NCBI GenBank assembly: GCA_965207025.1
Contig: OZ242258.1
Location: forward strand, 1,364,001-1,428,000
Length of the DNA stretch: 64,000 nt
Direction of reading: 5' to 3'
From: Bin87 sp034423595
GTDB taxonomy: Bacteria > Chloroflexota > Dehalococcoidia > Lucifugimonadales > UBA3495
Part shown: positions 1-8,533 of the stretch, piece after piece
Numbering within the stretch: position 1 is the first letter of the stretch
How the letters are laid out: each line of letters starts with the position of its first letter
Notes under the pieces: generated by a model
Told to the model about the DNA's origin: nothing
Databases searched by the model: none
What the model saw: the letters and a program-made list of their open reading frames with translations, nothing else
Program-made: the position numbers and the translations under genes

Positions 1-593
1 TTCCCCCGTCCGATGAACAGCAACTTCTCCGCCAGCGAACGGATGAATTGCCTGTCGTAGGTCTCAATGCCCATCATGGCGGCGATAACCAGCAGGGGCA
101 ACGGAGTCGCGTAATCTCGCATCACGTCCATGTGGCCGCGATCTTCCGCCTCGTCCAACAGTTGCTTGATGGCAGACTGCACCAGCGGCCGCCACAGCTC
201 CATGGCCTTGGGGGTGAAGTAGCCGTGAATGACCTTGCGCATGTCGGTGTGGTCGGGTCCGCCGTGCTCGCGGATCTCTTCGTGGTCGCTGACCGCCCGG
301 CGGTCGGTCTGGATGAACCATTGGCTGAAGAAGTTCCGCACGTCCTCGTACAAGCCCATGTCAGACTCGTCAATCGAGGGATACGGGGGCAGTGGGTCCC
401 GGTGGAACACTTCCGACGAAAATGCCTCAGGTCGGCGGGTCACCCAAACCAGATCCTTGTACTTGGTGATGACCCAAAGCTTGTATGGATCGTTCCAGTG
501 GACCGGGTCTTCTTCCCGCATCCGCCCGAAATAGGTATAAGGGTCTTGGATGACCTCAGGCGAAAACAGGTTTTCGTTGAACGTGGTAACCAT
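1..593 (-). CDS. Cytochrome P450, N-terminal part (cut by window edge)
   Basis: About 197 N-terminal residues of a bacterial cytochrome P450 haem monooxygenase; the rest, including the haem-binding Cys loop, lies beyond base 1. From the ATG at 593 the protein begins MVTTFNENLFSPEVIQDPY. It contains the C-helix motif HTDMR (residues 115-119), whose His and Arg contact the haem propionates in this superfamily, followed by HGYFTP. An SD (GGAGGAG) lies 6 bases before the ATG, and a good promoter lies upstream. It is divergent from glmU. Substrate cannot be predicted. The family call is firm; the gene is simply incomplete here. Confidence 0.9.
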   Translation of the reverse strand, partial: MVTTFNENLFSPEVIQDPYTYFGRMREEDPVHWNDPYKLWVITKYKDLVWVTRRPEAFSSEVFHRDPLPPYPSIDESDMGLYEDVRNFFSQWFIQTDRRAVSDHEEIREHGGPDHTDMRKVIHGYFTPKAMELWRPLVQSAIKQLLDEAEDRGHMDVMRDYATPLPLLVIAAMMGIETYDRQFIRSLAEKLLFIGRG

Positions 594-671
594 ATAGCTC
601 CTCCCGTTACTTTCACGGCAGACCGCACCGCTGGAACATCTAACCAACGGCGTTTATCACGACTTTTCAGA

Positions 672-700
672 ATTTTAGCAATCACCCCGTTTCCGGTCAA
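672..700 (-). promoter_or_regulatory. Promoter of the P450 gene
   Basis: On the minus strand TTGACC (700-695) and TAAAAT (677-672) are separated by 17 bases, with TGC directly before the -10 (extended -10). It points at the P450 ATG about 80 bases away. Read by eye. Confidence 0.6.
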
Positions 701-794
701 TCTCAAACAGATTTATATTGCACGTATGGTTGCATTCCCAAAACAAATACCGTTCGGCGGCGAAATTCGTAACTGAGTGTAGCAACGCATTCGC

Positions 795-804
795 TTGCTA
801 TAAT
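795..804 (+). promoter_or_regulatory. Extended -10 promoter of glmU
   Basis: TGCTATAAT, with TATAAT at 799-804, lies about 42 bases before the glmU ATG. No convincing -35 is visible, which fits an extended -10 promoter. Confidence 0.55.
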
Positions 805-845
805 CCAGCCGGAACGTCAAAGGCCACTATCTCAGGAGAATAGCC

Positions 846-2246
846 ATGAGCGCGACCCAACCCCCAACCGATAGCATCGGTATCATCCTGGCGGCGGGAC
901 AGGGTAGCCGCATGCGCTCGCGGATTCCCAAACCGCTCCACAAGGCAGCCGGTAGGGAGCTCATCAGTTACCCGTTGAACCTGTTTACCGAATGCGGCAT
1001 TCAAAATATCATGGTGGTCGTCTCACCGGACAATCTGGCCAGCATCGCAGCCGTAGCTGGCGACGGTGTTCAGTGCGTCGTCCAGCCCACCGCAGAGGGA
1101 ACCGCGGATGCCGTAGCCTGCGGTTTACGCGCGTTGCGGGAGCCGCCCATGATGGTGATGGTGATGGCGGCGGATACTCCATTGGTACGGTCTAAATCCG
1201 CTTTGCGGTTGATAGACGATCATATGTCCAGTCCCGGCCGACGAATGACCATTCTCACTGCTACCGACGTGTTTGCCCCGGATCTCGGCCGGATCAAGCG
1301 CGCTACTGCCGTCGATTCCAGTTCCGCAGGTCCGGTCTCGGCCATTGTCGAGGCTCGCGACCGCAACGACGATTCTGCCTCCCTCCAACCGGCGGAGGTT
1401 AATACCGGAGTGTACTGTTTCGATGGACGGTGGTTGTCCGAAAATCTTGGCACCATAGCCAGGGCCACATCCGGTGAGTTTTACCTCACCGCCTTGGCTG
1501 AGATGGCTGCCCTGGCTGGCGACGAGGTGGTTGCGGCGCCATTCGCACTGGGCGACGAGGCTATGGGAGTGAATGATAGACAACAACTGTCGGCCGTTTC
1601 CACGGTGTTGCAGGACCGCATCAATTCGCATTGGATGCTGGACGGCGTCACCATCATCGATCCTGCCACTACCTATATTGATGCCGACGTAGAGATAGGC
1701 ATCGATACTGTGATCCGGCCCAACACCATGTTGTCCGGAAGAACCGTCATCGGCGAAGAATGTGAGATTGGCCCGAATTCGGTGATCCTTGATTCAACCG
1801 TTGCAGACCGATGCAGAATTGTCGCCTCCACAATCGAAGAATCCGCAATACACGCCGACGTGAGCATCGGGCCTTACAGCCACCTGCGCCCCCAATCCAT
1901 GATCGAAAAGGGCGTCCACCTCGGGAACTACGTGGAGGTTAAAAACAGTCGAATCGGTTCCGCTTCCGCGGCAGGACACTTCTGCTACCTGGGGGATGCC
2001 GACGTCGGAGCCGGCGTGAACATCGGCGCCGGTACGATCACCTGCAACTATGACGGGGTTTCAAAGCACCAGACGACCGTGGGAGAAGGAGCATTCATCG
2101 GCTGCGACACCATGCTGATCGCTCCGGTGACCGTTGGGGCCGCAGCCCTGACCGGCGCCGGATCCGTGGTCAATCGAGACGTGCCGACCGCTGGACGAGT
2201 CGCCGGGGTTCCTGCTAGACTGCTACCATCGCAAACCGGGGAGTGA
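846..2246 (+). CDS. glmU: Bifunctional UDP-GlcNAc pyrophosphorylase / glucosamine-1-phosphate N-acetyltransferase
   Basis: GlmU acetylates glucosamine-1-phosphate and then uridylylates it to UDP-GlcNAc, the cytosolic precursor of peptidoglycan and other glycans. The 466-residue length is normal. The N-terminal nucleotidyltransferase has the LAAGQGSRM...PKPLH loop (residues ~15-33). The C-terminal half is a left-handed beta-helix of hexapeptide repeats, with the acetyltransferase segments HFCYLGDADVG and NIGAGTITCNYDG. SD AGGAGA precedes the ATG. The gene is a single unit before the CBS protein. With dapL, dapF and minCDE elsewhere in the window it supports an ordinary peptidoglycan wall. Confidence 0.96.
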   Translation: MSATQPPTDSIGIILAAGQGSRMRSRIPKPLHKAAGRELISYPLNLFTECGIQNIMVVVSPDNLASIAAVAGDGVQCVVQPTAEGTADAVACGLRALREPPMMVMVMAADTPLVRSKSALRLIDDHMSSPGRRMTILTATDVFAPDLGRIKRATAVDSSSAGPVSAIVEARDRNDDSASLQPAEVNTGVYCFDGRWLSENLGTIARATSGEFYLTALAEMAALAGDEVVAAPFALGDEAMGVNDRQQLSAVSTVLQDRINSHWMLDGVTIIDPATTYIDADVEIGIDTVIRPNTMLSGRTVIGEECEIGPNSVILDSTVADRCRIVASTIEESAIHADVSIGPYSHLRPQSMIEKGVHLGNYVEVKNSRIGSASAAGHFCYLGDADVGAGVNIGAGTITCNYDGVSKHQTTVGEGAFIGCDTMLIAPVTVGAAALTGAGSVVNRDVPTAGRVAGVPARLLPSQTGE

Positions 2247-2311
2247 TATTGACCCGCTTCGGTCCGTTACTTTCGTAGTCTAGTCGATTGTATCGGCAAA
2301 GGGCCACTACT

Positions 2312-3547
2312 TTGGATACTGATAGTAGCTTACCTCCGTTATTGTTCCTCGCCGCCTCTCTGCTGGCTTTTGGTTGGGTCAGCATAGCGGTGGCCGCGCG
2401 CAGACGGCGACTTGGGCTGATCGCCTTGCTTGGCTACTCGCCTTCTCCGGGTCTGGGCGCATTGCGAGTGTTATCCGCCGGGATAGCGGGCGTTTCGCTC
2501 GGTACGCTGATGTTCGGGCTGATCCCTGCCCTCTCCACCGTGCTGATCCTGCTGATAGCTGTAGGCGCAACCGCCGCAATCCTGGTTGCCATACAGGGGA
2601 TGACCGATCTCTGGACCTCCCTATACCCGAACTGGGCTCGCCGTGTGGCCCGGCCGCGCCAGTGGTTCTCCCGACGAAGGACGCTGACGGCCAACGGCGT
2701 GGGAACCACCTATGGTTCGGACGACAGCGCCACTGCCGCGACCGGCCAGGCTGGCATTACCAGCACCGACAGCGAACCCCATCTGGACACCGACCCACTC
2801 ACCGCGGATGAAATCCTGAATCTGGACCAGAACGACATCGACATGGTGCGTTCCATCAGTCGCATGGACGATCGGGACGTTCTGGACATCATGGTGCCAC
2901 GATTGGACATGGACGCGGTGGCGTCAACTTGTTCCCTGGATGAAGTGGTGGCAAAGTTCATGTCCACCAAGCACACGCGATTGCCGGTTTATCGCAACAC
3001 CATGGACGACATCGTAGGCATTGTCCATGTCAGCGACATCCTGCCGGCCTTGGCTTCCGGGAAGACGACAACTCCGTGGGACAACCTGGTGCGCGAACCG
3101 GAGTTCGTCGCCGAAAACATGGCCGTGGACGACCTGCTCAACCTCATGCGTAGCAAATCGCTGCAAATGGCCATAGTGGTTGACGAGTACGGCGGAGTGG
3201 AAGGTCTGGTAACCCTTGAGGATGTGTTAGAGGAGATCGTCGGCGAGATTGACGACGAGTTCGCGGTGAGCGAGCCGGACGCGCCCGCGATGGCCGATGA
3301 CGGTTCATGGACTTTGAACGCCACCATGCCAGTAGAAGAGGTCAGCCGAATAGTCGGCGTGCAACTCAACGGCTACGACGTGAATACCATCGGCGGCTAT
3401 GTCTATACCCAGTTGGGCCGGATGCCCGCAACCGGCGACGTCATCACCAAAGACGACCTCTACATAGAGGTCGTACAGGTGCGCGGACGGCGTATCCAGC
3501 AGATCCGACTGTCTCCAGCGGGAAACCTCAGCGAATCAAGTCCGTAG
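2312..3547 (+). CDS. CBS-pair / CorC-HlyC domain membrane protein
   Basis: Protein of the HlyC/CorC (CNNM-like) group, associated with Mg2+/Co2+ efflux. Two or three hydrophobic segments lie in the first ~110 residues; a full DUF21 domain is not obvious. A CBS pair follows (from about residue 195, DIMVPRLDMDAV, to TLEDVLEEIVGEI), then a C-terminal CorC_HlyC domain (GGYVYTQLGRMPATGD). I place the start at TTG 2312, 8 bases after AAAGGG, rather than the in-frame TTG at 2288, which has no SD. The fold is clear; ion transport is inferred from the family and the short N-terminus makes it less certain. Confidence 0.8.
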   Translation: MDTDSSLPPLLFLAASLLAFGWVSIAVAARRRRLGLIALLGYSPSPGLGALRVLSAGIAGVSLGTLMFGLIPALSTVLILLIAVGATAAILVAIQGMTDLWTSLYPNWARRVARPRQWFSRRRTLTANGVGTTYGSDDSATAATGQAGITSTDSEPHLDTDPLTADEILNLDQNDIDMVRSISRMDDRDVLDIMVPRLDMDAVASTCSLDEVVAKFMSTKHTRLPVYRNTMDDIVGIVHVSDILPALASGKTTTPWDNLVREPEFVAENMAVDDLLNLMRSKSLQMAIVVDEYGGVEGLVTLEDVLEEIVGEIDDEFAVSEPDAPAMADDGSWTLNATMPVEEVSRIVGVQLNGYDVNTIGGYVYTQLGRMPATGDVITKDDLYIEVVQVRGRRIQQIRLSPAGNLSESSP

Positions 3548-3575
3548 GCGAGCAATCTGGCTCAAAAGCCCCGGC

Positions 3576-4340
3576 CTACTTCACTCCTACCAGCTCGCCA
3601 CTCAACACCAAGAAGTGATCGTACAAGCCCGGCGGCGCGGGAACACTCAGGTGTATGGTGGCCCTCTCGCTTCCGCTCAGTCGGAGCTCGGAAGCTCGAA
3701 AAACATTGGTATGGGTCGCTGCGTAAATGTAGGTCTCGGAACCGTTTTCGACGAATATCAGGATGTCATCACCGTTGGTGAGAAGCTCCGGAGCTTTCGT
3801 CAGACCTCCGAAATTGTGCGCTCGCCGGCCCGGTTCCCCGAAGAACCACATTGCTCCCTTCTCACCCGGGTTGGCTTGCAACACGTTCAATCCCTCAGAA
3901 TCCGTGGCATTTGAACGGGCAACTATAGATCCGCCGGTGAGACTCGTCAGGCCAGTTTTAACATTGATCCCAAGCTCGGGAACTATCAGGCGTTCGACCG
4001 GCGGCAACGTCCCGAGTGGACGCGCGTCGGCCTGGGCAAGGTGAGTGAATCCCCAGGATTCGGCAGAGTCCGCGTAAGCGCCCGGTTGCAACGCCAACGG
4101 TGATACTATCTTCCCGTCCTGGGGAGCTTGGGGCGCCTCGCTTGCTGCCAATCGAGTGGTATCCTGCCGGCTGGCGGCATAATCATCCACGTTTGATCGC
4201 AGCCAGAACAGGTTGCCGTAGTAGGCCAATCCCACGACGAACAGGGCTACGCCGGTCGCAAGTAACGCGATACCCGCCCAGCGCAGCCCGTAGTACTGCG
4301 CCCGGGAACGCATCTGCATGTAGTCCAATCCGATTTCCAT
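3576..4340 (-). CDS. Sortase-like protein lacking the catalytic triad (pseudosortase)
   Basis: A 254-residue membrane-anchored protein: cytosolic N-terminus, one membrane segment (~21-42), then an extracytoplasmic domain. The order of elements matches class E/F-type sortases: LIVPELGINV (118-127), then the slot of the catalytic GH-R/D loop, FGGL...GDDILIFV, YIYAATHTNVF, and a C-terminal IHLSVPAPPG...LVLSGEL strand. The catalytic positions are missing. The expected Gly-His reads GEPG (168-171), the expected TC-P reads SVPAPP (232-237), and the downstream Arg is absent. No substrate with an LPxTG-like signal is nearby. It is probably a non-enzymatic paralogue; an unrelated beta-barrel is possible. 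Confidence 0.55.
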   Translation of the reverse strand: MEIGLDYMQMRSRAQYYGLRWAGIALLATGVALFVVGLAYYGNLFWLRSNVDDYAASRQDTTRLAASEAPQAPQDGKIVSPLALQPGAYADSAESWGFTHLAQADARPLGTLPPVERLIVPELGINVKTGLTSLTGGSIVARSNATDSEGLNVLQANPGEKGAMWFFGEPGRRAHNFGGLTKAPELLTNGDDILIFVENGSETYIYAATHTNVFRASELRLSGSERATIHLSVPAPPGLYDHFLVLSGELVGVK

Positions 4341-4455
4341 CTTGATACCCTAGTTATTTGGCGGGAGAGAGCTCAGACTCCCAGACGGGAGTGTTGACGC
4401 GGGAACACATCCGGCGACCTCCTAATGGCTGCCGGTCCCCGAGGCTCCGCCGGAT

Positions 4456-4653
4456 TCAGTGTCGGCCCGAGCGGATCGGCTCGTTGACGAAAACGTCGCC
4501 GTTGCGGATTTTGATGTTATAACCGCAGCCGGGATTAATGCACGTCCAAGCTTTATAGTGGACCGGGGCTCCCTGGGCCCCATAATCGGACAGCGGCACC
4601 AGCACTCCGATATTGCACTGCTGACAAACGGGCAACTCCATAGCCTCCACCAA
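4456..4653 (-). CDS. Small zinc-ribbon protein, function unknown
   Basis: A 65-residue protein with two Cys pairs, CQQC (9-12 region) and CINPGC (38-43 region), the spacing of a zinc ribbon. There is no membrane segment or signal peptide. I take the TTG at 4653, because AGGGAGG lies 5 bases upstream; GTG 4650 and ATG 4641 are alternatives. It lies downstream of the rpoD terminator and upstream of the sortase-like gene. A redox or nucleic-acid-binding role is possible, but nothing in the sequence decides it. Confidence 0.65.
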   Translation of the reverse strand: MVEAMELPVCQQCNIGVLVPLSDYGAQGAPVHYKAWTCINPGCGYNIKIRNGDVFVNEPIRSGRH

Positions 4654-4751
4654 AATGACCTCCCTCGCCCGGCGTTCGCCGAGGTTTCATATCGCAGTTT
4701 AACCGTTGCGCCTGTTAATTTGCCTTCATGCGGAGGAACGTTTTTGGGAAT

Positions 4752-4784
4752 TTTATAAAAAGGGGGCGAATAATGATTCGCCCC
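4752..4784 (-). terminator. Rho-independent terminator of dnaG-rpoD
   Basis: On the minus strand a 9-bp stem (GGGGCGAAT / ATTCGCCCC, 4763-4784) with a 4-base loop is followed by CTTTTTATAAAA, about 30 bases after the rpoD stop. The stem belongs to the dispersed GGGGCGAAT palindrome family. Confidence 0.75.
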
Positions 4785-4812
4785 GGATTTGACCATCGTA
4801 GCGCCTGGAGGA

Positions 4813-6555
4813 TTACTCCAGGTAATCGCGCAGCTTCTTGGACCGGGAGGGATGGCGCAGCTTCCTGATCGCCTTGGCCTCAATCTGCCGAATGCGCTCG
4901 CGAGTAACCCCGAATTCCCGGCCAACCTCCTCCAAGGTGCGGGTACGTCCATCCTCCAAACCGAAGCGGAGTTTCAGCACGCGACTCTCGCGGTCGGTAA
5001 GGGAGTTGAGCACCTCCTGTACCTGCTCACGCAGCAACTGGGCCGACGCGGCATCAGCCGGAGCCAGCGTGGTCCGATCTTCAATGAAGTCCCCCAGGAA
5101 CGAGTCTTCCTCTTCACCAATGGGGGTTTCCAGCGACACTGGCTCCTGGGAGATCTTCTGAATTTCCTCCACCTTTTCAGGCGTCATCTCCATAGCTTCC
5201 GCCAATTCTTCGGTGGTGGGTTCACGCCCCTTTTCCTGCAGCAACCGGCGGTGATGCCGCATCAATTTGTTGATGGTTTCAACCATGTGTACCGGGATGC
5301 GGATGGTGCGGGCCTGGTCAGCGATGGCGCGGGTAATAGCCTGACGGATCCACCAAGTGGCGTAAGTGCTGAACTTGTAACCCTTCCTGTAGTCGAACTT
5401 TTCGACGGCGCGGATCAGGCCGATGTTCCCTTCCTGGATCATGTCGAGCAGAGCCATGCCCCGGCCGATGTACTTCTTGGCGACACTTACAACCAAACGC
5501 AGGTTGGCCTCCGTGAGGTGGGTCTGGGCGCGCTCACCGTTCCTCTTGGTCTGGTCAAAGTACATGGCGGCGTCGAAGTTTTCCCGCTCGACCAGATCGC
5601 TCAGTCCAGGTTCTCGGAGCAGCTGTGTCAGGAGCAATAGCGAGCAATGGTCGTCCTGGGCATACAGCGGGGGCACGTCCAACCCTTGCTCGGGGTTGTA
5701 GCAACTGCCCACGCCGTTCGGATGCAATTCGGCCCAGATAGGCACGTATGCAGTAACCACGTCCACGGCGCGGGGCGGCAGAACCCAAGTGTCCAATGAC
5801 AGTTGTACGATCCGCTGGTACGCCGTTTCTGCGGTGATGTCCAGGTCCCTGGCTACCTGCTCCACCATCGCTGGCGCCACCTCGGCGTCAATCGCCTGAC
5901 GCAGTTCCGGAGACTCTTTCACCTCGGCAAGAGTCATGAACTCAGGGAGTTCAAGATACCGGGCCAAGGAACGCACCAAAGGAGCGGCGTTGGCTATTCG
6001 CGCGAGCAACACCATGGCCGCTTCCCACGCAGCAGCCTCCAGCGGCTGGTCGTCAGCGGCTTCCAGGTAGTCCACGCGCGTTTCGTCCCTGGCCGCCCGC
6101 TCGGCGAGTTCCCGCTCCAACTTCAGCAGGTGGTTAAGTCCCTCCAATTCGCGAGCCAGCCGTCGCTCGTCTGCGGAGGTCAACAGGTCCACGCGGCCGA
6201 TTTCCCGGAGGTACATGCGGACCGGGTCGTCCAAGGCATCCGCGCTGTCGGTAGTATCTACATCGGCCCAGTCGCGCTCCTCACGCTCCATGTCCCGGGC
6301 GGAAGGACCGTCTTCCGGCAACACAGTGCGTCGCGCTACGGCCATTTGTCGAACTTGCCACTCTTCATCCGTAGAGTCCTGGTCGTCAACGTTGACGGGA
6401 GAGCCGTTTTCCTCTTCCTCATCAACGGCGTCCTCGTCTTCGTCGGAGTCGTTGGCGGTAGCGATGGCAGACGATATGGAGATTTGTTCGCTGCCGTCAT
6501 AGTCGGGCTCATCTTCGTCAACGATAACGTTGCGTCGATTGCTAATGATGGTCAT
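4813..6555 (-). CDS. rpoD: Primary RNA polymerase sigma factor
   Basis: Sigma-70 group 1 factor (SigA/RpoD), 580 residues from ATG 6555, which has GGAGG 6 bases upstream; the longer frame has no SD. The N-terminus is very acidic. Region 1.2 begins DPVRMYLREIGRVDLLT. A non-conserved insert of about 200 residues follows. Region 2 has EANLRLVVSVAKKYIGRG, DMIQEGNIGLIRAVEKFDY and FSTYATWWIRQAI (-10 recognition). Region 3 includes RIPVHMVETINKL. Region 4.2 has GVTRERIRQIEAKAIRKLR (-35 recognition). The gene starts 10 bases after dnaG, as in the classic macromolecular synthesis operon. Extended -10 promoters elsewhere in the window fit use of this factor. Confidence 0.97.
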   Translation of the reverse strand: MTIISNRRNVIVDEDEPDYDGSEQISISSAIATANDSDEDEDAVDEEEENGSPVNVDDQDSTDEEWQVRQMAVARRTVLPEDGPSARDMEREERDWADVDTTDSADALDDPVRMYLREIGRVDLLTSADERRLARELEGLNHLLKLERELAERAARDETRVDYLEAADDQPLEAAAWEAAMVLLARIANAAPLVRSLARYLELPEFMTLAEVKESPELRQAIDAEVAPAMVEQVARDLDITAETAYQRIVQLSLDTWVLPPRAVDVVTAYVPIWAELHPNGVGSCYNPEQGLDVPPLYAQDDHCSLLLLTQLLREPGLSDLVERENFDAAMYFDQTKRNGERAQTHLTEANLRLVVSVAKKYIGRGMALLDMIQEGNIGLIRAVEKFDYRKGYKFSTYATWWIRQAITRAIADQARTIRIPVHMVETINKLMRHHRRLLQEKGREPTTEELAEAMEMTPEKVEEIQKISQEPVSLETPIGEEEDSFLGDFIEDRTTLAPADAASAQLLREQVQEVLNSLTDRESRVLKLRFGLEDGRTRTLEEVGREFGVTRERIRQIEAKAIRKLRHPSRSKKLRDYLE

Positions 6556-6565
6556 AGGGCCTCCG

Positions 6566-8386
6566 TTATTTACTGGACGGTGAAGACGACTCACGTTGGC
6601 GGTCGATTTCACCGATGCGGTGATTGTTGTTGCGAAGCTGCTGCTCCAAGGGAGAATCAGGATCGTCAAGGATCTCCGATAGGCCTGATAGCTGTTTGAC
6701 TTCGTTTTTGAGGTATTCCTTTTCCAGGGCCAGGCTCATTTGTTGCCAGGCTTTTTCGCGTTTCGCTGGGGTGGACAGCCCGAGATCGCGGGAGCGCAGT
6801 GCATCCAGATGAGCCTCCAGTTCCGGGGCTACTTGCATTTCTTCAGAATCCACACCTGCGATTACGTTGCGATAAATTTCTCGGTTCTCTGAACGACTGA
6901 ACCATTCCGGGGAAAGCACCGCGTGAGCCCTGCCAAGAGGTTCGGACCCATGCTGTAGCAGAAAAGCAATCAAATATTCCTCAACTGCATCGTGGTCCCG
7001 GGTGGGGGATGGCGTGGCATCGTCGGCCGTCTCCGAAACCGGTTGCCCGCGTTGCTCAGCGGCAGACTGTCGCCTAACATCTCGCAATGCCACGCGCAAG
7101 GTATCATTGTTCAAGGACAACCGGGCCGACAGCCGGTCCAAGTACAGATCACTCCGAACCGGGTCGGGAATCTGCGCCACGAACCTGAGCATCGTGTGGG
7201 CCACCCAGGACCGGCCATCGGGGCTGTCCATGTCAGCACGAGCGGAAAGCGTCGTCAACAGATAGTCAAACAGCTCCTGAGCCTGTTCCACGAACGCGGG
7301 CCATCCGCCATCGGCGGAGCGGATATAGTCGTCCGGGTCCTGACCGGAGGGAAGTTCCGCCACCCGCAGTTCCATAGCGTCGGGTTGTTGGAGCATTGAC
7401 CCGGACGCTTGCTGAGCGTTTCTGCGTTGAAATACACCCCACGATGATTCCAGGCTGCGCAGAGTCGCGTTGCGCCCGGCCGGATCTCCGTCCAAAGCCA
7501 TCGTCACGTTGTTGGTCAAGCGCCGAACCAAGCCTACCTGGCCCTCCGTCAGGGCCGTACCCATGGAGGCGACCACGTTGTCGTAGCCGTACTGGTGGGC
7601 GGCAATGGCGTCCATGTAGCCCTCGACGATGACGGCCCCGTGCTGTCGGACCGGTTCTTTTGCCAAGTGCATTGCGTACAGGATTCTTGATTTATCGAAC
7701 ACCGGCGTGCGCGGCGTGTTGAGGTACTTCGGCGTAGCCTCCGGGTCCAGAGCGCGGCTGCCGAAACCGGCGACCCGAGCCTGCCAGTCCCGAATGGGAA
7801 TCATCAGGCGGCCCCGGAAAAAGTCGTAAGGCGGCCGGCCGTCATCGGTTTCTCTTGCCAAGGCAGCCCGGACTATCAGGTCGTCGTCATAGCCGGCTTC
7901 CCTCAGGTGCGCCAGCAGGCGATTATCGCGGGCCGGGCTGTAACCAATCTCGAAGGTCTGAATTGAGCGGGCGCTGATTCCGCGCTGCTGCAGATAGTCG
8001 CGAACGAACGCCGCTTCCGGTTCGGCCAGCATCCGCTGGAAAAAAAGTCGCGCCGCGTCGTTGACATCGAAAAGTTGCCGTGCGATGCCGCCGGAATCCT
8101 CATTGTTGGAGATGACCACTCCTACCCGTGCGGCCAGAACCTGCAAAGCCTCGCGAAACTCCAGACGATCATGCTTCATCACGAAGGAGAACGCATCGCC
8201 GCCTTCAGCGCAAGCTCCGAAGCAGCGCCACGACTGCCGGTCGGGAAAAACGAAGAACGAAGGAGTGCGCTCCTGGTGAAAAGGACAATTGGCCTTCAGA
8301 GAGCTTCCCGACCGCTGCAAGTTCACGTAGCTGGATATGAGCTCAACGATGTCCAGCCGGCTTTTTACGTCCTCTATCTGGGTCAT
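6566..8386 (-). CDS. dnaG: DNA primase
   Basis: Makes RNA primers for replication. The N-terminal zinc-binding domain has CPFHQERTPSF and WRCFGACAEGG; the second Cys pair is spaced CxxxC. The TOPRIM core has EGYMD and DGDPAG, the metal-binding acidic motifs. A weakly conserved C-terminal helicase-binding domain follows. From ATG 8386 it is 606 residues, normal for the family; TTG 8401 is an alternative start and neither has a good SD. First gene of the operon with rpoD. A TATAAT lies about 40 bases upstream. Confidence 0.96.
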   Translation of the reverse strand: MTQIEDVKSRLDIVELISSYVNLQRSGSSLKANCPFHQERTPSFFVFPDRQSWRCFGACAEGGDAFSFVMKHDRLEFREALQVLAARVGVVISNNEDSGGIARQLFDVNDAARLFFQRMLAEPEAAFVRDYLQQRGISARSIQTFEIGYSPARDNRLLAHLREAGYDDDLIVRAALARETDDGRPPYDFFRGRLMIPIRDWQARVAGFGSRALDPEATPKYLNTPRTPVFDKSRILYAMHLAKEPVRQHGAVIVEGYMDAIAAHQYGYDNVVASMGTALTEGQVGLVRRLTNNVTMALDGDPAGRNATLRSLESSWGVFQRRNAQQASGSMLQQPDAMELRVAELPSGQDPDDYIRSADGGWPAFVEQAQELFDYLLTTLSARADMDSPDGRSWVAHTMLRFVAQIPDPVRSDLYLDRLSARLSLNNDTLRVALRDVRRQSAAEQRGQPVSETADDATPSPTRDHDAVEEYLIAFLLQHGSEPLGRAHAVLSPEWFSRSENREIYRNVIAGVDSEEMQVAPELEAHLDALRSRDLGLSTPAKREKAWQQMSLALEKEYLKNEVKQLSGLSEILDDPDSPLEQQLRNNNHRIGEIDRQRESSSPSSK

Positions 8387-8425
8387 GGCGGTCAATAGCA
8401 AATTAAGTCACGTTTATCCAAAGTC

Positions 8426-8434
8426 ATTATAACA
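8426..8434 (-). promoter_or_regulatory. Extended -10 promoter of dnaG-rpoD
   Basis: Minus-strand TGTTATAAT (TATAAT at 8431-8426), about 40 bases before the dnaG ATG. No clear -35. Confidence 0.55.
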
Positions 8435-8470
8435 CAACCGGCTTTCCCAGAATCACGGAGGCCGTTTTTA

Positions 8471-8509
8471 ACAACGTAAAGGCCGCTGCCGGTAGCGCCG
8501 GCAGCGGCC
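8471..8509 (-). terminator. Terminator of the selenoprotein gene
   Basis: A 12-bp GC-rich stem (8481-8492 with 8498-8509, loop of 5) lies about 25 bases after the selW-like stop and is followed on the minus strand by TTTACGTTGTT, a weak T tract. It separates this gene from dnaG. Confidence 0.6.
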
Positions 8510-8533
8510 CGCAGTTTGCGAATGTGCCAGAGA

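Noticed and set aside
48..776. 242-residue plus-strand frame at the left edge
   Set aside because: It runs antisense to the P450, which has its promoter, SD and HTDMR motif.
4813..6669. Longer RpoD start at 6669
   Set aside because: The extra 38 residues overlap the dnaG 3' end, have no SD and no homology; ATG 6555 has GGAGG.
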